This document shows, in pieces, positions 1 to 7,851 of a stretch of 14,975 nt of DNA (position 1 is its first letter; each line of letters begins with the position of its first letter). A program made the translations under genes and the position numbers. The DNA comes from JAAYDI01 sp052034005. GTDB taxonomy: Bacteria; Planctomycetota; Planctomycetia; Pirellulales; Pirellulaceae. The DNA lies in contig JBPOJB010000015.1 in NCBI GenBank assembly GCA_052034005.1, forward strand, positions 1 through 14,975. Direction: 5' to 3'. Below the pieces are notes generated by a model that saw nothing but the letters and a program-made list of their open reading frames with translations, was not told the origin of the DNA and searched no databases.

Positions 1-558
1 GCGGTCCCTGCACCCCAGGCGCCACCGTCCTTCGGCGCGGGCTCAGGCGCCAGCCGCCGGTGTCTAGCGCGCGGGCCGCCGTCCGCCTGGCGGCGGACTC
101 TGGCCCTGCGGTTACACAGACCAGCGGACGGCGCGCTGCACAACCGTCCGCACCCTGCACCCAAGCGCCACCGTCGTCCGCCGCGGGCTCAGGTGCCGGC
201 CGCCGGTGTCCTGCGCGCGGGCCGCCGTCCGCCTGACGGCGGACTCTGGCCCTGCGGTGACACAGGCCAGCGGGCGGCGCGCTGCACAACCGTCCGCACC
301 CTGCACCCATGCGCGACCGTCGTCCGCCGCGGGCTCAGGTGCCGGCCGCCGGTGTCCAGCGCGCGGGCCGGCGTCCGCCCGACGGCGGACTCTGGCCCGG
401 CGGTTACACAGACCAGCGGCCGGCGCGCTGCACAACCGTCCGCATCCTCCTCCCAGGCGCCACCGTCGTCCGCCGCGGGCTCAGGTGCCAGCCGCCGGTG
501 TCTAGCGCGCGGGCCGCCGTCCGCCTGACGGCGGACTCTGGCCCTGCGGTTACACAGA
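1..558. repeat. 146-bp GC-rich tandem repeat array (partial)
   Basis: The phrase GCGGACTCTGG recurs at 93, 239, 385 and 531, an exact 146-bp spacing, so about 3.8 copies are visible. The array continues past the left edge of the window and stops at about 558, where the sequence after TTACACAGA diverges. Each unit contains a hairpin with arms GTCCGCC and GGCGGAC at 81-98, 227-244, 373-390 and 519-536. The four-base loop varies (TGGC, TGAC, CGAC, TGAC) while the stem is identical. Because 146 is not a multiple of three, successive copies fall in different frames, and the long open frames here are a by-product of GC richness rather than a repeat protein. The function is unknown; a noncoding minisatellite is the simplest reading. 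Confidence 0.9.
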
Positions 559-654
559 TCGGCGACGCGGCTGCCGGCACGATGGTGCCGAGGTTGCAGA
601 CACTCTGTTTTTTGACTCTTCAGCCCGCGGCGACCGAGGCTGAGGCGGGTTCGA

Positions 655-821
655 CACGCGGCTGCCGCCGGCTGTGGGACGAAGAGACCGAGTCGTTCGC
701 GCTGGAGGCGGTCCGAGGAGCGAGGGTCTACGTGATGATCAAGGGGGCGTTGGAGCCGGTCGGGCACTCAGTTGCAGCCACTGCGTGCACGATGAGCGTG
801 GTGGAGGTGAAACGCGGGTGA
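655..821 (+). pseudogene. Possible C-terminal gene remnant
   Basis: The last ~54 codons of an open frame ending in TGA at 819-821 read like real protein (CRRLWDEETESFALEAV, then ARVYVMIKGALEPVGHSV, ending SVVEVKRG). Third codon positions there are strongly G or C, and there are few Arg/Ser/Pro runs. Upstream the same frame passes through the 146-bp repeats and has no credible start or ribosome binding site. I read this as the surviving 3' end of a gene whose front was lost beside the repeat array. The alternating hydrophobic pattern suggests beta strands. I do not recognise the family, and chance openness in GC-rich DNA is a real alternative. Confidence 0.3.
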
Positions 822-1016
822 CCGAGACAGGGCCACGATCGCGAAACCGCTACGTGAAAGCGCGACGGCAAGCCGCAATGCCTTTGAGATGCTGCAGCTC
901 CATCCGCTCGGCGAGCACCGGTGAGCGTCGCCGCCCGCCCCACGGCATGGCCGAACGTGGCCTCGAAGACCGATGGCGTCCCGTTTCCGCTTGTCTGCGG
1001 CACTCTGCTCAAAAGG
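822..1016. other. Intergenic stretch with no recognised feature
   Basis: This lies between the putative gene remnant and the 3' end of the long WD40 gene. Open frames on both strands have the Arg/Ser/Pro-rich look of noncoding GC-rich DNA and no ribosome binding site. I see no strong hairpin with a T tract that would serve as a terminator for the minus-strand gene. With 559-654 it makes up most of an ordinary-looking gene-poor gap of about 450 bases. Confidence 0.5.
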
Positions 1017-4000
1017 TTACTTTGTCCTGGATTGAGGCCAGACTACGAGAAGACCGTTCACGTCGCGCAGCACCAGGTGCCTCCCACTTGCGGAGAACTC
1101 GAAAGCAGCGGCGTGAAACTCCGAATGCGCCGGTACGTGACGGCTGGCTTCGATCAGCCTGGCCAGTTGCTGGCCCGTCTCCAGCGACCACAGCGTCACC
1201 ACGCCAAGGGAATCGGCAGCGGCAAGCGTTCTGGCGTCCCGCGTTATCGCGATGGCCCGGATGGGCCGGTTCTCCACATCTTGCAGAACCATCCGATCGA
1301 CGCCGCTCACCACGTCCTTAATGTGGACCAACCCCGCTGGGGTAGCCAGCGCCACGTTCTCACCCCGGGGGTCCCACACGCACGCCTCCGCCATGCAGTT
1401 CCAGAGAGCGCGGCCGCTGCGCGTGTCGTAGAAAGTTATACGGGCACCCACACTCAGCTGGCCATCGTCGAGGGTACCTATCGCCACGACCCCGCCCTGC
1501 GGCGAGAAGCCGTAGGATCGCACGGTGTTTGGCGCAGCCCGCTCAATTGTCAGCTCGGCAGTTCGCTGCCCGCTTGGCACACGCCAGACTCCGTACGAAG
1601 TGGACGACCGAGGCGCCAGCAACAGGCTCCCGTCCGGCGCGAAGCTCGGCAGTTCAGAGTCGCAGTAAGCCACGTCGATCCGCGCCAACTCGGCGCCCGT
1701 GATCGCGTCCCACAGTCCGACGTGTCGCATCTTCGGAGGTTCAATGCCGGCAGACTCCTCTTGATAGTCCGACAGTAGCGGGCTAACGTCCGAAGCCCCC
1801 GCGATGTCGAGGTTCGCGGGACGCGTTTGGGGATTGGACGCTCCCGGAGCACTCGGCGCGCTGGTCTCTGTTGAGTCCACGATTGCACCCACGGTTCGTC
1901 CATCCGGTGATAGCCACACGACCTCGATGGCTCCCATAACAGGGTTGGTTCTCGTGACTGCAGTGCCATTCTCGCCGAATCTCCAAACCAGCAACCGATT
2001 ATCCCGGCCGACCAGCGCGGCGACGCTCTTCTCCCGAGCAAATACCGCCCGGCACGGCGTGATTGCATCATCGCGCACCAACGAGAGCTGATCGTCTTTG
2101 CCGGGCGCTAGAAAGCGTGCCTGGCCTTTTTCGGCCACCATCAGCAAACCGGTCTGCTCTTGCCATGACGAACATGATTCGGTGGCCGGATCGTACCGCG
2201 GTTCAGTCACTTCGGAGGCGTGGATGGACAGGAGTCCGACTCGCGTCGGTTCGACGATGGCAACATGATTCCCGTCGGGTGAGACGTCGCACTGAGTCGC
2301 GGGCACTGCCAACAGTCGACGACAGATGCCCCTCTCGGCGTCGTACACTTCGGTGCCACGACTCACGCGGTGAATTGCCAGTCGGCGGCCGCTGGGCGAG
2401 AAGGCCAGGGAAGCGACAGTTCCTTCGCCGGCCGGCAATCGGGCGTACAGTTCGGCGGAATCGACGTTCCACACTTCGCCCGTACCGTCCGGGTGCATCA
2501 CCGTCAAGTATTTTCCATCTGCGGAGAACTCCGCCAGCGGGCGCTGCGGGGGTGACGACACGTCCACTGGCAACTCGCGACGCAGATCTGGCAGCACTGC
2601 TTCCCAACTCGGCCGTGGATCCCGAACGTAGCGCCATGTTTCGATATTGAACGCCGTGACCAAAGCCACGGCCGTACCATCGCCGGCCACGGCCAGACGA
2701 TCCTGTTTGTCGAGCACCTCCTGACGAGTCTCCATCACGACGGCACCCGATCGTCGCTCGCGAACGGAAAGAATCAGCGAGCCCTCGACTGGATCGAAGA
2801 CGAATCCTGAGTCCGTTGCACCTGGCTCTTCTTCAAGAGCAATTGACTGACGATTCGCCGTCTCTAGCGCCAACGGTATTTCCTCTTGTCCCTCGCTCTT
2901 CGCCACGGTGCGCAGGACAAGAACATGTTCATTGTCTTGACAGAACCAGAGCTTGTCGCCTTGAAAGCGGCATAGTTCCCTGCAGGTTCCCGCGTCCCAG
3001 ATAGCGGCTTCCCCAGGACGCTGAATGACAAGTGCCTGATTGTCGGGAGCAAACGCCACGGGGGTGCCGGAGTCCGCCGCGGCACCGGCAAGGCGCGCAA
3101 CCTCGTTGCCTGTAGCTGACTGGCAGATCACTACATCCTCTGCAACGCAGAGGGCCAGCAGCCGGCAGTCTGCAGAGAACAGGGGGAGTCCGGATTGTGC
3201 CTCGTGGGATGCGATCAGCGCGCCCTGTGGATCATCCACGCGCCACCAGAGAACTTGGCCACCGGCGGAAACCACCGCGTACTGTCCGTTCGGCGAGAAC
3301 CCAATCTCCCACAAGACCGCCTTGGCTCCAATCAGGTTCCGAAGATGACGCCCGGTGGCGGCATCCCGCAGTCTCGCCACACAGCCGGAGTCGGTCGAAA
3401 CAAGCCATCGCCCGTCGGGCGAGAAGCGACCGCCTGGAAAGGCCGCTCGCATCGTTCCCTGCGGGAGACTCCACGACTTTCGCGCGCCAAGTCGATCCGG
3501 ATCCGACGGCGCCAGCAAGAGGGCACGCTCATTGACAGAGAACTGCAGCGGCTGAGGATCGCACAAGTGAGACGGCGGATCGCGACCGATCTCGACCTGC
3601 GCATACGTCTTGCCCGAGGCAACGTCCACAACCTGAGCCCTGCTGACTTCGCGCGGGACCAATACGGTTCCTTCTACGAACCGAGACGAGCCACTATCCT
3701 GCAGCACGAGACTCGCTTCCGCTGGCGGCTCGGCGGCAAGGATCGTGATGCCGCTATTCTGGTTGCCGGCGGCCAGGAGTTGACCATCCGGCGAGCAAGC
3801 CAAGGCACCGGTCAGAGCGACTTTCCCATCGCCGCCCAGCTTTCGGATCTCCTGACCGGTGGCCGCATCGCGGATACCGATTGCGCCGATCTCGAGCACG
3901 GCCAGCGTCCGGCCGTTGGGCGACACAACCATGTCTTCCCACATGTACCGGAAACCACCGTACACACGCCACTTCAGCTCGCCGGTGGCTGAGTCCCAAG

Positions 4001-5081
4001 CATACAGGTGGACCCCCTCGTCCACAGCCAACAGGAAGAAAAGGCGGCCGTCCGGGGAGAACTGCCCACGACAAGGCTCATGCAGGGCTGACAGGAACAA
4101 TCGCGCAGCTCCCGTTTGCGTGTCGCAAAGCACGGTCTTGTGCGTCGTCAAATGGGCCACCACAGAACCGTCAGGAGAGAGCCGGGGCGACGTGTATCCG
4201 CCTTGCGCTACGGGGTTCGCTGTGGACTCCCATGGCGATAGAGGATTCCAGTTGTCCTGCGTTTCCCCGGCAGCCATCCTGGGCACAGCCCAGAACTTAA
4301 TGACCGCCGGAGCATCGGGAGGCGAGTCCCCATCCGCGGTGGGCGTGACAACCGAGATCACGCGATGATTATCAGGCATGAAAGTCACGAATTCCTGACC
4401 GGCAAGCGTCCCCGCGAGCCGGCCAGACACGACATCCCAGAACCGCGCTCCATCTTCCGCATGCGAAAGCAGAAGTGTACCGTCGGGCGAAAACTGGACA
4501 CGCCCGATCCGGCTCGCATGTCCCTTCAGGGACCGCTTCAGCTCGCCGGCATGCATGTCCCACAAGTCAACGGTTCCGTCGTCGTTACCGGACGCGAGCC
4601 ATGTGCCGTCGGGAGAGAAGTCCAAGGCGGTCACCTGGGAGGAGGGCCCGGCCAGAGATAGGTATTGACGTTCCGCCAACCGCTTATAGAGCCCCCACGC
4701 GAAATCGCGGAATTCACTCGGACAACGTGCGGGATCGGTTAGAATCCTCAGACAAGAGCTCGGGTCATCTCGCCAACCGTGTGCAGCGTAAGCCAACTGC
4801 TGCTGGTAGATCGCCAAGCGTGCCAACCGGCGTTGCTTGTCAACCTCGGAAGTACTGGCCACAGTGCCTGGTGGTTCCCCCTGCTCGGCCCGAGGGCTGC
4901 CTTGTTGCGGAGCCACGCGAGCGTCGGCCGGCTGCTGGGGACGTTGTTGCGCCCCCCAGACGATCATGGTCCAGACCGTCATGCTCGCAACGACGGTGGC
5001 AACGATGGTCGTCGCCGAGACTCGCCCAGACAGGCAGGACCCATGGAAACGCCAACGGCTGAGTCGATCATTATGGTCCAC
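1017..5081 (-). CDS. Membrane-anchored giant WD40 protein without kinase domain
   Basis: This encodes about 1354 residues from a GTG start at 5081. A basic N-terminus precedes one hydrophobic helix (about residues 21-43), a Gln/Pro-rich spacer, and an alpha-helical linker (about 81-138, with RDFAWGLYKRLAER) of the type that joins kinase-TM regions to WD40 domains in planctomycete proteins. From about 145 to the end there are some 18 WD40-like blades marked by FSPDG/FSPNG turns and WD/WR-type ends, enough for two or three propellers. There is no kinase domain. An ATG at 5297 would add 72 residues, but that segment overlaps a PDZ-like reading frame on the same strand, whereas the GTG has GGGAGA eight bases upstream, so I prefer 5081. 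The likely role is a scaffold or sensor outside the inner membrane; partners are unknown. Confidence 0.85.
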   Translation of the reverse strand: MDHNDRLSRWRFHGSCLSGRVSATTIVATVVASMTVWTMIVWGAQQRPQQPADARVAPQQGSPRAEQGEPPGTVASTSEVDKQRRLARLAIYQQQLAYAAHGWRDDPSSCLRILTDPARCPSEFRDFAWGLYKRLAERQYLSLAGPSSQVTALDFSPDGTWLASGNDDGTVDLWDMHAGELKRSLKGHASRIGRVQFSPDGTLLLSHAEDGARFWDVVSGRLAGTLAGQEFVTFMPDNHRVISVVTPTADGDSPPDAPAVIKFWAVPRMAAGETQDNWNPLSPWESTANPVAQGGYTSPRLSPDGSVVAHLTTHKTVLCDTQTGAARLFLSALHEPCRGQFSPDGRLFFLLAVDEGVHLYAWDSATGELKWRVYGGFRYMWEDMVVSPNGRTLAVLEIGAIGIRDAATGQEIRKLGGDGKVALTGALACSPDGQLLAAGNQNSGITILAAEPPAEASLVLQDSGSSRFVEGTVLVPREVSRAQVVDVASGKTYAQVEIGRDPPSHLCDPQPLQFSVNERALLLAPSDPDRLGARKSWSLPQGTMRAAFPGGRFSPDGRWLVSTDSGCVARLRDAATGRHLRNLIGAKAVLWEIGFSPNGQYAVVSAGGQVLWWRVDDPQGALIASHEAQSGLPLFSADCRLLALCVAEDVVICQSATGNEVARLAGAAADSGTPVAFAPDNQALVIQRPGEAAIWDAGTCRELCRFQGDKLWFCQDNEHVLVLRTVAKSEGQEEIPLALETANRQSIALEEEPGATDSGFVFDPVEGSLILSVRERRSGAVVMETRQEVLDKQDRLAVAGDGTAVALVTAFNIETWRYVRDPRPSWEAVLPDLRRELPVDVSSPPQRPLAEFSADGKYLTVMHPDGTGEVWNVDSAELYARLPAGEGTVASLAFSPSGRRLAIHRVSRGTEVYDAERGICRRLLAVPATQCDVSPDGNHVAIVEPTRVGLLSIHASEVTEPRYDPATESCSSWQEQTGLLMVAEKGQARFLAPGKDDQLSLVRDDAITPCRAVFAREKSVAALVGRDNRLLVWRFGENGTAVTRTNPVMGAIEVVWLSPDGRTVGAIVDSTETSAPSAPGASNPQTRPANLDIAGASDVSPLLSDYQEESAGIEPPKMRHVGLWDAITGAELARIDVAYCDSELPSFAPDGSLLLAPRSSTSYGVWRVPSGQRTAELTIERAAPNTVRSYGFSPQGGVVAIGTLDDGQLSVGARITFYDTRSGRALWNCMAEACVWDPRGENVALATPAGLVHIKDVVSGVDRMVLQDVENRPIRAIAITRDARTLAAADSLGVVTLWSLETGQQLARLIEASRHVPAHSEFHAAAFEFSASGRHLVLRDVNGLLVVWPQSRTK

Positions 5082-5127
5082 AGCGGTTTCTCCCGACGAA
5101 CGCCGTATTCGGCTGGCTCCCTTGAAT

Positions 5128-5436
5128 TCACTCCGCGCCTGACTGGGTGCACGCTGAAGTCGTAACGCCAAAGGCCACGTTGTCGATCGCAACAATTTCG
5201 TCGCCATGTTCCAGTCCCATGTGTCAGGCTGCCGAGCCGCGTCGGACCGAGTCGACGTGCATACCATAATGGCGTTCGCCTCCAAAGTGATTGTCAATTC
5301 GCACCTGGTGCCCGGAGAACCTCAGGTATGGTTGCTGTCGTTCGGCCGGGCTATGTCCCAGCAACGGCCCTGCCGCGCTGAGTTGCGCCAAGACAAACAC
5401 AACAACGACCCGCGATAATGCTCGTCGGGAAACCAT
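5128..5436 (-). pseudogene. Secreted PDZ-type protein gene with in-frame TGA
   Basis: ATG at 5436 has GGGAGG seven bases upstream and begins a clear signal peptide (MVSRRALSRVVVVFVLAQL, then SAAGPLLG). Residues ~53-70 read YGMHVDSVRRGSAA and a TGA stop follows at 5224-5226. The same frame then continues MGLEHGDEIVAIDNVAFGV to a second stop at 5128. Joined, the two halves match the PDZ pattern G(M)xVxSVxxGSPAAxxGLxxGDxIxAIDG, with the stop where Arg (CGA) would be expected. A single C-to-T nonsense change fits. The second half of a PDZ fold is also missing, so the gene may be truncated as well. PDZ domains bind peptide C-termini, often in periplasmic proteases or sorting proteins. It lies just upstream of the WD40 gene in the same orientation. 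Confidence 0.6.
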
Positions 5437-5438
5437 GG

Positions 5439-5764
5439 TTAGGCCTCCCTCGTTATCTTGCGCTGGTTCGCGACCACCCGCTCAATCGAGAACGCGAGTT
5501 CTTCTTCAAGCGCATTTGAGTCGGTGTTGGGGGCAAGAATCTGGGACACGCCGACACGTCGCGGCACACGGTCAGGATCGCCCGCGAGGTTCGATTCCGC
5601 ATGGGCACAGCATGTGGTCGTTTGACAACAAGATGGTGCGGGAGATATCCTCCCTCCGAGGGGCCGCATGTCGATGCCGGAGCAATTCGACCAGCCCTGT
5701 GTCGAGCAAGCCGCGCGGTCAGCTGCTGCTCAATCCAGCAGATCTTACATTCGCCGTGGGGCAA
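5439..5764 (-). pseudogene. Weak small ORF pair, probably frame-disrupted
   Basis: A TTG at 5764 follows AAGGAGGG by five bases, a strong ribosome binding site, and starts PHGECKICWIEQQLTARLA, which contains a CxxC pair. This frame soon turns Arg/Ser/Pro-rich and ends at 5453. In an overlapping frame, the 3' part reads as plausible helical protein (ALEEELAFSIERVVANQRK, then ITREA) and ends in TAA at 5439, two bases before the PDZ-type gene start. A front half coding in one frame and a back half in another suggests one small gene with a frameshift around 5580-5660. I do not recognise either half. A noncoding interval is possible. Confidence 0.3.
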
Positions 5765-5889
5765 GAAAACCCTCCTTGACGTGGACTTGCCCTGCGCCGA
5801 ATGCCCCAGGGCATCACCACGCGGGTTGCGCCCGGCGCGCTGCCGCCCAGATACTTCATCTCTACCGACTGCCGGCCGGAGATGGCCGC
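5765..5889. other. Short gap downstream of exonuclease gene
   Basis: Between the exonuclease stop and the TTG candidate start I see only the AAGGAGGG site (plus-strand 5770-5777) and no obvious terminator hairpin. A short minus-strand frame beginning MKYLGGSAPGATRVV is open here but has no supporting ribosome binding site. Confidence 0.35.
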
Positions 5890-6531
5890 TCAGAGCCGCT
5901 CGTATCCAGCGGATGGATCGTGGAGCGCGGCCGCAGACCGCTGAAAGCTGAGGCGGGACGACAGCTGGTACAGCTCATCGGTGCTGCGGATCGCCGGGCG
6001 CCTGCCGATCAGGTGGAGAAAGACATCCTTGAGCAGCAGCGCGTCTTCGAGCGCCCGGTGCGTTTCGTCGTCGATCAGCCGCAGATGCCGGCCGATCGTC
6101 TCCAGCTTGTAGTCGGGCAGGTCCAGCCTGCGGCGGGCCAGGGTGCACGTGTCGATCACCGGATGCGCCGGGCCGGCCTGCCTCAGGCGACGGAACGCCA
6201 CCGACAGGAATCGGATATCGAATCGAGCGTTGTGGGCCATCAGAACGACCGGCGTGTCGCCCAGAAACCGCGCGAAACGCGGCAGGACGTCGCCGATGAC
6301 GGGCTGCCCCGCCACCATCCGGTTGGTGATGCCGTGGATTTCGGTTGCCCGGGCCGGAATACCGCACCGGGGATCGACCAACTGCTGGAACGTGTCGAGC
6401 ACGATCCCGTTGCCACGGAACCGGACAGCACCGATCTCGACGATCTGGGCGCCGACCGGGTGCAGGCCCGTAGTCTCCAGGTCGAAGGCGATGAACTCCG
6501 CCTGGCTGAGAGTCTTGACTGCTTGGCTCAT
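5890..6531 (-). CDS. DEDDh 3'-5' exonuclease (DnaQ/PolC-type)
   Basis: This encodes 213 residues with all signature motifs of the DnaQ-like DEDDh exonuclease family. ExoI is FDLETTG (Asp17, Glu19). ExoII is HNARFDIRFL (Asp105). ExoIII is HRALEDA (His158, Asp163). IVEIGAV and EIHGIT lie between them as expected. Such enzymes remove nucleotides from 3' ends with two metal ions, acting in proofreading, repair or RNA processing. The domain fills the protein, so it is a stand-alone nuclease, and the tail after about residue 175 is not recognised. The ATG overlaps the stop of the upstream helicase fragment (ATGA), with GAGGGGAAGGGG just ahead, so translation was coupled. The helicase partner is now truncated, but nothing in this gene looks damaged. 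Confidence 0.9.
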   Translation of the reverse strand: MSQAVKTLSQAEFIAFDLETTGLHPVGAQIVEIGAVRFRGNGIVLDTFQQLVDPRCGIPARATEIHGITNRMVAGQPVIGDVLPRFARFLGDTPVVLMAHNARFDIRFLSVAFRRLRQAGPAHPVIDTCTLARRRLDLPDYKLETIGRHLRLIDDETHRALEDALLLKDVFLHLIGRRPAIRSTDELYQLSSRLSFQRSAAALHDPSAGYERL

Positions 6532-7040
6532 CCCCTTCCCCTCGACCGCTCGATCCGAGCCGTCCCGAGCCGCAAACCACCTGCTGCAGCGCCGGGCCTC
6601 TGTTCAACACATGTCCCACTGCGGTACACGACAGCCGTCACGCCGCCGTGGCAGTCGAACGATAGTTTCTCCCCGGTATCCTCGACCTGCAAGACCAATC
6701 GCCGCATGAAGGCCAGGCCGCGCGCCGCCGCCGGTTGATCCAGCACATGCGGTGTCGCGTTCAACAGCGGGCGCGGCAGACAGACCACGCACTTGGTCTT
6801 GGCCCTGGTGACCGCCACGTTCAGCCGGTTCAACTCGTAGATGAAGTCGGCCTCCTGCATGGCAAACTCGGGATCGGCGACGCCGTAGCTGACGATGACC
6901 GCGTCGGCTTCCTGCCCCTGCATCTTGTCCACCGTGTCCACAAACGGCGTATGCTCCCACGTGCGGGACTCCTGGAGCGCACGTTGAATTGTGCGTATCT
7001 GCGCTCGGTGAGGACTGACGATGAAGGCGCCGTGACGGAG
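6528..7040 (-). pseudogene. SF1 helicase C-terminal remnant
   Basis: Reading into the gene from about 7035, the protein shows AFIVSPHRAQIRTIQRAL, then VDTVDKMQGQEADAVIVSY (motif V region) and LNRLNVAVTRAK (motif VI). This is the C-terminal RecA-like lobe of a DNA2/NAM7-like superfamily 1 helicase (AAA_12 type). The Walker A and B motifs and the whole N-terminal lobe are absent. An open frame extends to 7160 only by running through repeat DNA, giving a heptamer-encoded MQSAEQGVQSAE start, so there is no authentic start. It should have no ATPase or helicase activity. Its stop overlaps the exonuclease start by four bases, which shows an ancestral helicase-nuclease operon. The break coincides with the edge of direct repeat A at 7034. 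Confidence 0.8.
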
Positions 7041-7331
7041 GAGACCGCACCCTGGTCTGAGCGATCTTGGATGGGGAAGGTGTCTGTTGCTGTTCGAACC
7101 ACTGCACTCTTCTCCCTTCTTCCCTTCTGCACTCTGCACTCCTTGTTCTGCACTCTGCACTCGTCTTCTTCGAATGAGGAAGCACGAATGACGCGCCGGA
7201 CGTTCGTACGAGCGTTATCTTCGGTTGGCCGCCTGAGCTCTTCGAGCTTCGGGTTTCGTCATTCCTTCGTGCTTGGGTGTTTCGAGCTTCGTCATTCTCA
7301 CCCGTGAGGGCCGAATCGCGCACGGCCATTT
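7034..7331. repeat. Direct repeat, copy A (~298 bp)
   Basis: This is about 95% identical to 7446-7757 in the same orientation, running from GACGGAGGAGACCGCACCCT to CGCGCACGGCCATTT. It contains TGCACTC heptamers (two at 7128-7141, then CTTGTTC, then two at 7149-7162). After these comes a segment built from short CGAATGACG and TTCGAGCTTCG variants. No protein is supported; open frames through it are repeat translations. Its left edge abuts the helicase remnant. Similar short-word repeats are common between planctomycete genes, which is family-level recollection rather than a search result. Confidence 0.9.
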
Positions 7332-7335
7332 GGGG

Positions 7336-7450
7336 CCGTCCCGTTGGGACTCGGGTCTGGTGGGTGCACGCGACCCAGGGCTGCGGCCCGGCTTGCACGG
7401 CTCGCCGGGCCTGCGCCCTGGGCTGTGATACAGTTGTCCCTTCGGGACGG
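7336..7450. repeat. REP-like palindromic module between direct repeats
   Basis: The spacer is a nested inverted repeat. The outer arms are CCGTCCCGTTGGGAC (7336-7350) and GTCCCTTCGGGACGG (7436-7450), which pair with two mismatches, and each is itself a GTCCC/GGGAC hairpin. The inner arms are CCCAGGGCTGCGGCCCGG (7374-7391) and CCGGGCCTGCGCCCTGGG (7405-7422), an imperfect 18-bp stem with a 13-base loop. This architecture resembles REP/BIME elements mobilised by RAYT (IS200/IS605-like) transposases. No transposase gene lies in the window, so it would be non-autonomous. The right outer arm runs into the first bases of copy B. Confidence 0.65.
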
Positions 7451-7757
7451 ACGAGACTGCACCCTGGTCCGAGCGATCCTGGATGGGGAAGGTGTCTGTT
7501 GCTGTTCGAACCACTGCACTACTTTGCCTTCTTCCCTTCTGCACTCTGCACTCTGCACTCTGCACTCCTTGTTCTGCACTCTGCACTCGTCTTCTTCGAA
7601 TGAGGAAGCACGAATGACGCGCCGGACGTTCGTACGAGCGTTATCTTCGGTTGGCCGCCTGAGCTCTTCGAGCTTCGAGCTTCGTCATTCCTTCGTGCTT
7701 GGGTATTTCGAGCTTCGTCATTCTCATCCATGATGGCCGAATCGCGCACGGTCATTT
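7446..7757. repeat. Direct repeat, copy B (~312 bp)
   Basis: This is the second copy of the 7034-7331 repeat in the same orientation. It has four TGCACTC heptamers at 7540-7567 where copy A has two, then CTTGTTC, then two more at 7575-7588. The 14-base length difference between the copies is exactly these two heptamers, so otherwise the copies differ only by about 15 substitutions. It is noncoding, and it is followed by about 95 bases without features before the small hypothetical gene. Confidence 0.9.
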
Positions 7758-7851
7758 AGCCCACACATGCTACTGCCGGCTTTTTGATAATACGGCTCGT
7801 CCGGCGACGATAGCCTGTTCAGGTAGTCTTCCCGGTTCTGTGCTCGCCCCC

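Noticed and set aside
1..558. Long open frames on both strands, and a possible CRISPR array
   Set aside because: The 146-bp period shifts frame between copies, so the frames are GC-richness artefacts. Units abut with no unique spacers, so it is not CRISPR.
921..1778. 285-codon plus-strand open frame
   Set aside because: Most of it is antisense to the WD40 gene, which has clear blade motifs; no ribosome binding site or domain is seen.
5224..5226. TGA as a selenocysteine codon in the PDZ-type gene
   Set aside because: The position is a structural Arg-type site in the PDZ fold, no redox motif is present, and I saw no SECIS-like hairpin directly after it.
5082..5297. N-terminal extension of the WD40 protein to ATG 5297
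   Set aside because: The added residues look non-protein-like and lie over a same-strand PDZ-type frame; GTG 5081 has a better ribosome binding site.
7041..7160. N-terminus MQSAEQGVQSAE of the helicase frame
   Set aside because: It is a translation of TGCACTC heptamer repeats inside direct repeat A, not helicase sequence.
7128..7588. TGCACTC heptamers as a CRISPR-like or regulatory iteron array
   Set aside because: There are only two to four contiguous units per block, without spacers and without a nearby replication gene; slippage-type microsatellite fits better.
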